Below, in pieces: positions 1-5,029 of a stretch of DNA of 7,228 nucleotides. Positions within the stretch are counted from its first letter, which is position 1, and each line of letters begins with the position of its first letter. Source of the DNA: M3007 sp040383605 (GTDB taxonomy: Bacteria > Bacteroidota > Bacteroidia > Chitinophagales > Saprospiraceae); the NCBI GenBank assembly GCA_040383605.1, contig JBEIDF010000191.1, positions 1-7,228 of the forward strand, in the 5' to 3' direction. A program made the position numbers and the translations under genes. The notes below the pieces were generated by a model. That model was not told the origin of the DNA. It did not search any database and saw only the letters and a program-made list of their open reading frames with translations.

Positions 1-118
1 TCTGAGCCAAAAAAGAATCCATTTTTCGCCAGACGAAGGGATTTTTTGCAGGCCATAGCAGCGCTATGGTCAAAAAAAATCGCGAAGTATGGCGGAAAAT
101 GGGACTTTTTAGGCCAGA
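1..118. repeat. Long imperfect palindrome (possible dispersed repeat)
   Basis: Positions 1-59 are an imperfect reverse complement of 63-118, centred on AGC at 60-62. The core is perfect: CCATAGC (53-59) against GCTATGG (63-69). Further out, matched blocks include the A/T run at 41-47 against 72-80, CCATTTTTCGCC (19-30) against GGCGGAAAATGG (91-102), the A-run at 9-15 against the T-run at 105-110, and TCTG at 1-4 against CAGA at 115-118. By hand alignment about three quarters of positions pair, with a few bulges. The left arm starts at the window edge, so the element may be longer. As RNA it would fold into one long rod. It could be a dispersed intergenic repeat, a small non-autonomous mobile element or a structured transcript end. 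No target-site duplication can be judged from here. Confidence 0.6.
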
Positions 119-141
119 CAGCGATCCTGCTAACCAGTTAC

Positions 142-177
142 AAAAGAAAAAGCCGCGCAGCTCGTTTGCTGCGCGGC
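142..177 (-). terminator. Strong intrinsic terminator, leftward
   Basis: GCCGCGCAGC (152-161) and GCTGCGCGGC (168-177) form a perfect 10-bp, GC-rich stem with a 6-nt loop (162-167). Read on the minus strand, the stem is followed directly by a T-rich tract, TTTTTCTTTT (complement of 142-151). This is a textbook Rho-independent terminator for leftward transcription. On the plus strand the stem is followed by CGTTTCCCG, so it is not a good terminator rightward. The nearest leftward gene (the MORN/caspase gene) stops 270 bp upstream, which leaves room for a separate short transcript. Confidence 0.85.
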
Positions 178-275
178 CGTTTCCCGTATATAATCTCATG
201 AAAAGTCTCCAAACCTGTTTGTCAAAACTCCTTGTCCACCGCCTGTCGCCTGCTGTTCTCCGTTTTGACAATACA
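147..275 (-). ncRNA. Candidate small structured RNA ending at the terminator
   Basis: This is a hypothesis. Reading leftward, the region has a perfect 10-bp inverted repeat (271-262 with 228-219) closing a purine-rich 33-nt loop, then about 40 nt of linker, then the strong terminator hairpin at 177-142. No convincing reading frame lies within it on the minus strand. A -7-like sequence CACTTTTG, one mismatch from TAnnTTTG, lies on the minus strand at 283-276 and would start an RNA near 270; no -33 element is clear. I do not recognise the family: it does not look like tmRNA, RNase P RNA or SRP RNA, and its closing stem is too short for 6S RNA. It may instead be the long 3' untranslated end of the MORN/caspase transcript. 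The 5' end is approximate. Confidence 0.3.
219..271. repeat. Perfect 10-bp inverted repeat
   Basis: TTGTCAAAAC at 219-228 is the exact reverse complement of GTTTTGACAA at 262-271, with 33 bp between the arms. In RNA it would form a stem-loop; in DNA the two arms could be paired binding sites for a dimeric regulator. A shorter dyad, CAAAC-CT-GTTTG, overlaps the left arm at 210-221. Confidence 0.6.
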
Positions 276-304
276 AAAGTGCGGCGACCCGGCGCAAGGA
301 TAAA

Positions 305-447
305 GGACAAAAAAGTCTGTTTGTTTTCTTTAAAAAAAGTTTTTGTTTTTCATAAAAACCTGTTTTTCAATTTATTGCTTCTTTTAAACAGGGTTTTTTG
401 TTTAATTTTTTTCTTTAAAATTTTTATAAAAAAACTTTTTTTTCACA
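305..447. other. Very AT-rich, low-complexity noncoding stretch
   Basis: By hand count only about one fifth of these bases are G or C, while the genes around are clearly GC-rich. The stretch is made of A and T runs, including A7 at 332-338, A7 at 428-434 and T8 at 436-443, with T-rich runs dominating the plus strand. It begins right after the stop of the MORN/caspase gene in its direction of reading. The frame that is open across it would give a Lys/Phe/Leu-rich low-complexity peptide, so I regard it as noncoding. It may be an AT-rich 3' region, a bent-DNA segment or a remnant of inserted DNA. Confidence 0.6.
354..398 (-). terminator. Weak hairpin with T-tract downstream of the MORN/caspase gene
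   Basis: AAAAACCTGTTT (354-365) pairs with AAACAGGG plus T5 (386-398), apart from one bulged G; the loop is 20 nt. On the minus strand the stem runs straight into TTTTTAT, so it could end transcription about 50 nt after the MORN/caspase stop codon. The stem is AT-rich with a large loop, so it would be a weak terminator at best. The shape is nearly symmetric and could also act rightward. Confidence 0.35.
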
Positions 448-2148
448 CTAACGAAGCACCGCTACCGGCATCATCGGGTCGTAAGTGCCTTTGAGCACCG
501 GACTTTGGCGGTTGCCTGTGTAATCGCGCACATTGCCGAAGACGAAGTCGAAAAGTTCCTGGATCGTGACGACCTTATCGCTATTTTTATCCGCCTCGCC
601 CTTCAGTCCGCGAATCAGGAAGTGGCTGAACACGCCCTGTCGGAGGCCGGACGACTCCAGGGAGGTTTCCTCGGCTTTGGAGGACATGATGAGGGCCGTG
701 CCGGAGACGGCGCGGGACAGCACCTGGTAGTATTGGTTCAGGGTTGTTTCCCCCTCCCCGGAGCGCATGGCGAGAATACTGCCGGAGTGGCAGGCATCGG
801 CCAGGCAAAGCTTATACTTCGCTTTCGTGTTGTTAAATGCAGCTGCGATTTCGTCGTGCGCGATTTTGTTGTTAAACCCGTCAAAATCTATCGGCAGGAA
901 GGAGCCGTTCAGGCCGTGACCAGAAAAGTAAAAAATAACTAAATCCTGTTCGCCGGCCATGGAAAACACCTCGCGCATCGCCTCCAGGATATGCTCCCGG
1001 GTGGCATCCTCGTCTATCACGATCCGCAACTGCTCGTCTGGCAATGCGCCGCCCTCGGGACTTTTCAGGAATGCATAGAACCGGTAGGCGTCGTCGTCGG
1101 TGTAGCGCAGTACAGGCATGTGGTCGTACGAGGCGACGCCAACCACCACGGCGTATATTTTCGGAGCGGTATCTGCCGCGGCCGGAGTTTCCGGTGCGGT
1201 GGCGGGTTTTTCCGGCGCGGTATCGGCCACGACAACGGCCTCCTGGGTATCCGGTTTCGGCGCGTCTTTGCCAACGTATTCGCCTTTGCGCCAGTAGCCG
1301 TTCACGACGGTTTGGTCGTGCAGATAAAGCGTGCCCTTGCCGCCGAACTCGCCTTCGAGCCACTCGCCGCGGTAGCGGTCGCCATTTGAGTACAGGCAGT
1401 AGCCGAAACCATGGGGTTGGCCGTTTTGAAACGCACCCTCGTATTTCGCGGCGCCGTCTTTAAAGATATACGTGCCTTTTCCATTTTCACAATCGCCGGC
1501 GATACAGCCGGTCTGCCCGCTTTCGATGAGGCTGGAGCCGACAAACTCGCCGTCGCGCCACTCGCCGTTTTCGTTTGCGCCGCCGGCGCGATACCGGATG
1601 CCCTGGCCGTTGGGCAGGTTGTCGCGAAACATGCCCTCATAGCGGTCGCCGCCGGCAAAGTGAAATATGCCTTGCCCGTGGAATTTTCCGTCCAAAAACG
1701 AACCTTCGTACTTGCTCCCGTCAGGATAAGCAAAGATCCCGGTACCGTTTTTGCAGTCGCCGCTCAGGCAGCCCGACTGAATATCGGTGCCGTCGTCGTG
1801 CTGCTCTTCTTTTTTCCCGGCGATGTACTCCTCGAGCACATTGCCCTTATCGTCCACGGGTTTGCCTTTTTTCCAGTTTCCGGTGCGTTTCGTGCCGTCA
1901 GAATAGGTTTTTGTCCCTTTCCCGTCCGGAAAACGATTTTTCCACTGGCCGCTGTACTTCGAGCCGTCGGTGTAGTAGCACACCCCGACGCCGTCAATTT
2001 CGCCGGCTTTGAAGGAACCGATGTACTTGGCGCCCGACGGATAGATGAACGTGCCCTGGCCGTTCACGCAATCGCCTGCCACGCATTGTGCAGAAAGAAC
2101 GTGTGCGAACAGCAGCAGCGCCGTTGCAATATAAATGGATTTTATCAT
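448..2148 (-). CDS. Secreted MORN-repeat protein with C-terminal caspase-like (C14) protease domain
   Basis: A 566-residue protein. Residues 1-20 look like a signal peptide (cleavage after VLSA, before Gln21-Cys22); Gln just before Cys22 argues against a lipobox. Residues 22-293 are three blocks. Each opens with C-x2-GDC-x-NG-x-G (Cys22/27, 127/132, 215/220) and continues with MORN repeats of the Y-x-G-x-W/F-x2-G type, two full and one half per block. A Pro/Ala/Thr-rich linker (about 295-329, with ADTAP twice) leads to a caspase-like domain from about 330 to the end. That domain has the predicted catalytic His411 in SGHG and Cys453 in DACHSG, so it looks active. Family knowledge: such domains are cysteine endopeptidases, and MORN repeats often bind lipids or proteins. 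Substrate and role are unknown. No T9SS-type C-terminal sorting domain is evident. The ATG at 2148 is chosen because it yields the signal peptide. hpt lies 129 bp upstream on the same strand. A -7-like TAATTTAG (2196-2189, one mismatch) is a weak promoter candidate. Confidence 0.9.
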   Translation of the reverse strand: MIKSIYIATALLLFAHVLSAQCVAGDCVNGQGTFIYPSGAKYIGSFKAGEIDGVGVCYYTDGSKYSGQWKNRFPDGKGTKTYSDGTKRTGNWKKGKPVDDKGNVLEEYIAGKKEEQHDDGTDIQSGCLSGDCKNGTGIFAYPDGSKYEGSFLDGKFHGQGIFHFAGGDRYEGMFRDNLPNGQGIRYRAGGANENGEWRDGEFVGSSLIESGQTGCIAGDCENGKGTYIFKDGAAKYEGAFQNGQPHGFGYCLYSNGDRYRGEWLEGEFGGKGTLYLHDQTVVNGYWRKGEYVGKDAPKPDTQEAVVVADTAPEKPATAPETPAAADTAPKIYAVVVGVASYDHMPVLRYTDDDAYRFYAFLKSPEGGALPDEQLRIVIDEDATREHILEAMREVFSMAGEQDLVIFYFSGHGLNGSFLPIDFDGFNNKIAHDEIAAAFNNTKAKYKLCLADACHSGSILAMRSGEGETTLNQYYQVLSRAVSGTALIMSSKAEETSLESSGLRQGVFSHFLIRGLKGEADKNSDKVVTIQELFDFVFGNVRDYTGNRQSPVLKGTYDPMMPVAVLR

Positions 2149-2277
2149 AGAAAAATACGCGCTTGTTGCATTATTAACCTATCGCGGGCTAAATTATTGT
2201 GTGCCGGGGCGGCGGGATAGCCCACCGAGCCTAAAAGACTGTTTTTTCACAAATTATTAGCTCTTCGCCCCGCCGTT
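2149..2277. other. Intergenic gap between hpt and the MORN/caspase gene
   Basis: These 129 bp separate two minus-strand genes. A GC-rich hairpin can form at 2210-2227 (left arm to 2216, loop ATAG 2217-2220, one C-A mismatch), but on the minus strand no T-tract follows it, so it is not a convincing terminator for hpt. No exact TAnnTTTG box reads into the MORN/caspase gene; the nearest is TAATTTAG on the minus strand at 2196-2189. Whether the two genes share a transcript cannot be settled from sequence. Confidence 0.4.
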
Positions 2278-2823
2278 TCAGCGGCTTCCCTCCAGCACGT
2301 AAATGGCCGGCAGATTCCGCCCAAGCCCGTCGTAATCCAGTCCGTACCCAACCACAAATCGGTCTTCGATGTCAAAGCCAATCAAATCCGCCTGCACCGG
2401 AAATTGCGCGGCGGCGGGTTTGCGCAAAAACGCAGCGATGGAAACCGTAGCCGGTCTTTGCGCCACCAGATCACTGACTAAAAAGTGCAGCGTCCGGCCG
2501 GTATCCAGAATATCCTCAATCAGCACAACGTGGCGGCCCTCCACGCGGGTTTCCAGGCCAAGTACCTGCCGCACGTCGCCGACAGACTGAAGGCCGCTGT
2601 AAGACGATAATTTGACGAAACTGATCTCGCAGGGGCCCGCAAAGGTGCGCACCAAATCCGCCGCGAAAATAAACGCACCGTTCAAAATGCCGATAAAAAG
2701 CGGGTTTTTGTCCGCAAACCGCGCGTTGAGCTCGGCGCCCAGCTCCCGGACGCGCTGCTGAATTTTTTCCTGTCCGATCAAAGGGACGAATGTGTTGTCG
2801 TGAAGGCGAACCATAACAGCCAT
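2278..2823 (-). CDS. hpt: Hypoxanthine phosphoribosyltransferase
   Basis: A cytoplasmic purine-salvage enzyme that joins hypoxanthine (and usually guanine) to the ribose phosphate of PRPP, giving IMP or GMP and pyrophosphate. The 181 residues match the usual bacterial length of about 175-185. Family hallmarks appear in order: GILNGA at 45-50 (pyrophosphate loop), KLSSYSG at 71-77 (flexible catalytic loop), the PRPP-binding signature EDILDTGRT at 103-111, RKP at 134-136 containing the purine-contacting Lys135, and DRFVVGYGLDYD at 154-165. I chose the ATG at 2823. The frame stays open to a TTG at 2847, but that would start inside the -7 box at 2852-2845. An ATG at 2814, three codons further in, is also possible. 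The gene diverges from rnhB. Nothing essential is missing. Confidence 0.95.
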   Translation of the reverse strand: MAVMVRLHDNTFVPLIGQEKIQQRVRELGAELNARFADKNPLFIGILNGAFIFAADLVRTFAGPCEISFVKLSSYSGLQSVGDVRQVLGLETRVEGRHVVLIEDILDTGRTLHFLVSDLVAQRPATVSIAAFLRKPAAAQFPVQADLIGFDIEDRFVVGYGLDYDGLGRNLPAIYVLEGSR

Positions 2824-2844
2824 TTGTGCGCGAAGATAATACGG

Positions 2845-2852
2845 CAAAGTTA
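2845..2852 (-). promoter_or_regulatory. -7 promoter box for hpt
   Basis: On the minus strand this reads TAACTTTG, an exact match to the Bacteroidota -7 consensus TAnnTTTG. Transcription would start around 2839-2840, giving a leader of about 16 nt before the ATG at 2823. I see no clear TTTG/TTG -33 element at the expected distance. Confidence 0.55.
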
Positions 2853-2866
2853 TCGCTTATACTTGG

Positions 2867-2874
2867 TATCTTTG
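2867..2874 (+). promoter_or_regulatory. -7 promoter box for rnhB
   Basis: TATCTTTG is an exact match to TAnnTTTG and ends only 5 nt before the ATG at 2880. With the usual spacing transcription would begin at or next to the start codon, so the mRNA may be leaderless. The box is 14 bp from the opposing hpt box. No clear -33 element is seen. Confidence 0.55.
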
Positions 2875-2879
2875 ACCCG

Positions 2880-3485
2880 ATGAGGCTGCTACCTTATTTC
2901 GAAAAAGATCGGCTGGAAGCCGGGTGCGATGAAGCCGGGCGCGGGTGCCTGGCCGGACCGGTCTTCGCGGCGGCGGTGATACTGCCGCCGGATTTTTACC
3001 ATCCGCTGCTGAACGACTCCAAACAACTCAACGAACGCCAACGGAATGAACTCCGGGAAATAATTGAAAAAACCGCCCTGGCCTGGCATGTAGCCGCCCT
3101 GGATCCGGCCACGATTGATCAAATCAATATCCTGCAGGCATCTATCCGGGCGATGCACCGGGCGCTGGCAGGCTTACTTCCCGCGCCGGACTTCATTCTT
3201 GTGGATGGAAACCGGTTTCACCCTTTTCGACAAACGCCGCACGCCTGCATCATAAAAGGCGATGGAAAATACGCCGCGATCGCCGCCGCCTCGATTCTGG
3301 CCAAAACGCACCGGGATGCGTGGATGGAACAGCTGGACCGCGAATTTCCACAATACGGCTGGCGCGTCAACAAGGGCTATCCCACCGCCGCGCACCGCGC
3401 AGCAATCCGCGAACACGGCGCATCGCCGCACCATCGAACCAGCTTCCGGCTGCTGCCGGATAGGGAGCAGCCGGGGTTATTTTAA
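2880..3485 (+). CDS. rnhB: Ribonuclease HII
   Basis: A cytoplasmic endonuclease that cuts the RNA strand of RNA-DNA hybrids and nicks 5' of single ribonucleotides misplaced in DNA, starting ribonucleotide excision repair. The 201 residues are a normal length. The four metal-binding acidic residues are present: Asp17 and Glu18 in CDEAGRG, Asp109 in LVDGN and Asp128 in KGDGK. Gly20-Arg21-Gly22 is the GRG motif that reads the RNA-DNA junction, and Tyr167 in NKGYPT is the conserved tyrosine of that site. Other family blocks are LNDSKQL (44-50) and AAIAAASILAKTHRD (132-146). An in-frame GTG at 2826 would add 18 residues but lies upstream of the -7 box and overlaps the hpt promoter, so I prefer the ATG at 2880. 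The protein then begins just before the conserved core, as in relatives. No terminator is visible before the next gene. Confidence 0.95.
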   Translation: MRLLPYFEKDRLEAGCDEAGRGCLAGPVFAAAVILPPDFYHPLLNDSKQLNERQRNELREIIEKTALAWHVAALDPATIDQINILQASIRAMHRALAGLLPAPDFILVDGNRFHPFRQTPHACIIKGDGKYAAIAAASILAKTHRDAWMEQLDREFPQYGWRVNKGYPTAAHRAAIREHGASPHHRTSFRLLPDREQPGLF

Positions 3486-3553
3486 TCTGATCGGGATACG
3501 ACGCAAGAACAGCATCGCAAAAATTAACCCGCCGCCACCAATCGCCAAATCGC

Positions 3554-3561
3554 TATCTTTG
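3554..3561 (+). promoter_or_regulatory. -7 promoter box for the dehydrogenase-exporter operon
   Basis: TATCTTTG, identical to the box before rnhB and an exact TAnnTTTG match. Transcription would begin near 3566, giving a leader of about 18 nt before the ATG at 3585. The leader has no purine-rich Shine-Dalgarno. The -33 region is GC-rich and shows no TTTG. Confidence 0.55.
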
Positions 3562-3584
3562 CTCCAATAAAACACATCCCGCCC

Positions 3585-5027
3585 ATGCTGAAAGATGCTT
3601 CACTCCTCCGAAACCAAGCCTTTGTCAACAACGAATGGATCAGCGCCGCCGACGGCGCCGCCTTCGAAGTGCGCAACCCGGCGAACGGCGCGCTGATTGC
3701 TCTTGCGGCCGATTGCAAAGCCGACGAAACCCGCCGCGCCATCGAGGCGGCGGAAGCGGCGCTACCAGGCTGGAGCACTAAAACAGCCGGCCAACGCGCC
3801 AAAATACTCCAAAAATGGCAGGATCTGATTCTTGAAAATGCCGAAGACCTCGCCCAACTCCTGACTGCCGAGCAGGGCAAACCCCTGGCGGAGGCCCGGG
3901 GCGAAATCCGGTACGGCGCCACGTTTATCGAATGGTTCGCCGAAGAGGGCAAACGCGCCTATGGCGATATTATCCCCACACACCTCGCCGGACAACGCCT
4001 GCTGGTGGTCAAACAACCCGTCGGCGTGGTCGGCGCCATCACACCCTGGAATTTCCCGAACGCCATGATCACGCGCAAAATCGCGCCGGCGCTGGCCGCC
4101 GGCTGCACCGTGGTGGTGAAACCCTCGGAGGAAACACCGCTGTCGGCCCTGGCACTGGCCGAACTGGCGCTGCGCGCCGGTATGCCGGCCGGCGTCCTGA
4201 ATGTTGTCACCGGCATGGACGCGCCCGCGATCGGCCGCGAACTGACCAGCCACCCGGGTGTTCGGAAAATCTCTTTCACCGGCAGTACGGAAGTGGGCAA
4301 ACTGCTCATGCGCCAATGCGCCGATACGGTGAAAAAACTGTCGCTCGAACTGGGCGGCAATGCGCCGTTTATCATTTTTGACGACGCCGATCTGGACGCG
4401 GCCGTGGAGGGCGCGCTCACATCCAAATACCGCAATACGGGTCAGACCTGTATCTGCGCCAACCGTATGCTGGTGCAATCGGGTATCTATGACGCATTTA
4501 TGGAAAGATTTACCGAGGCGGTAGCAAAACAAAAGGTGGGCGAAGGCACGGAAGCAGGGGTGAGCGTCGGCCCGCTGATCAACATGGAAGCGGTGGAAAA
4601 AGTGGAGCGCCTTGTGCACGACGCACTGCAAAAAGGCGCCCAATTGGCCACCGGCGGCCACCGACTGGAAGGTACTTTTTACCAACCCACGGTGCTGGCC
4701 GGCGTCAGGCAGGACATGGATATCATGCAGGAGGAAATTTTCGGACCCGTCGCGCCGGTCGCCCGGTTCGATACCGAAGAAGAGGCCATCCAAATCGCAA
4801 ACAATACGCGCTATGGCCTGGCCGCATATTTCTACGGCCGCGATATCGGCCGAATTTTCCGCGTGGCGGAAGCGCTCGAATACGGCATGGTCGGCGTAAA
4901 TACCGGCGTGCTGGGTACGGCCGTGGCGCCTTTTGGCGGTATGAAAGAAAGCGGCATCGGCCGCGAAGGCTCCAAATATGGCCTGGAAGAATTTATGGAA
5001 ATAAAATATATTTGCCTGGGGCTCTAA
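3585..5027 (+). CDS. gabD: NAD(P)+-dependent succinate-semialdehyde dehydrogenase-type aldehyde dehydrogenase
   Basis: A 480-residue aldehyde dehydrogenase, full length for the GabD group. This group oxidises succinate semialdehyde to succinate with NAD+ or NADP+, the last step of 4-aminobutyrate breakdown. Visible motifs are PWNFP with Asn156 (oxyanion hole), VKPSE with Lys179 (cofactor binding), FTGSTEVGK 231-239, LELGG with general base Glu255, GQTCICANR with nucleophile Cys289, and EEIFGP 383-388. The opening RNQAFVNNEWI and the ending MEIKYICLGL are GabD-like. Cys291, two residues from the nucleophile, forms the C-x-C pair that acts as a redox switch in human SSADH; whether it does so here is unknown. 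The ATG at 3585 follows the -7 box closely. Glutarate semialdehyde or another aldehyde could be the true substrate. No GABA transaminase is nearby; the stop codon overlaps the start of an ABC permease gene. Confidence 0.88.
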   Translation: MLKDASLLRNQAFVNNEWISAADGAAFEVRNPANGALIALAADCKADETRRAIEAAEAALPGWSTKTAGQRAKILQKWQDLILENAEDLAQLLTAEQGKPLAEARGEIRYGATFIEWFAEEGKRAYGDIIPTHLAGQRLLVVKQPVGVVGAITPWNFPNAMITRKIAPALAAGCTVVVKPSEETPLSALALAELALRAGMPAGVLNVVTGMDAPAIGRELTSHPGVRKISFTGSTEVGKLLMRQCADTVKKLSLELGGNAPFIIFDDADLDAAVEGALTSKYRNTGQTCICANRMLVQSGIYDAFMERFTEAVAKQKVGEGTEAGVSVGPLINMEAVEKVERLVHDALQKGAQLATGGHRLEGTFYQPTVLAGVRQDMDIMQEEIFGPVAPVARFDTEEEAIQIANNTRYGLAAYFYGRDIGRIFRVAEALEYGMVGVNTGVLGTAVAPFGGMKESGIGREGSKYGLEEFMEIKYICLGL

Positions 5028-5029
5028 TG
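5025..5029 (+). promoter_or_regulatory. TAATG stop-start overlap
   Basis: The dehydrogenase stop TAA (5025-5027) shares its last base with the permease ATG (5027-5029). Such overlaps usually mean one transcript and translational coupling. It also decides the permease start: an upstream in-frame TTG at 5012 would add only MPGAL, with no support. Confidence 0.75.

Noticed and set aside
66..494. 142-codon open frame on the plus strand
   Set aside because: It starts inside the palindrome, crosses the terminator hairpin and the AT-rich tract, reads as low-complexity Lys/Phe/Leu sequence, and ends inside the antisense of the MORN/caspase gene.
1249..2088. MORN-coding region as a DNA-level tandem repeat or CRISPR-like array
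   Set aside because: The repetition is in the protein; the DNA units have diverged and there are no uniform repeats and spacers.
1411..2220. 269-codon plus-strand frame antisense to the MORN/caspase gene
   Set aside because: The opposite strand carries clear MORN repeats and a signal peptide; this frame is an Ala/Val-rich shadow with no recognisable motif.
2210..2227. GC-rich hairpin between hpt and the MORN/caspase gene as a terminator
   Set aside because: It has a C-A mismatch and no T-tract on the strand being transcribed; the nearest T-run is on the wrong side.
2824..2847. Upstream TTG start for hpt
   Set aside because: It falls within the predicted -7 box on the minus strand and adds residues not needed by the family.
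2826..2879. Upstream GTG start for rnhB
   Set aside because: It lies before the -7 box at 2867-2874 and would overlap the hpt promoter; the ATG at 2880 gives the normal RNase HII N-terminus.
3762..4793. 343-codon minus-strand frame inside the dehydrogenase gene
   Set aside because: Typical long antisense shadow in GC-rich coding DNA; the plus strand has every aldehyde dehydrogenase motif.
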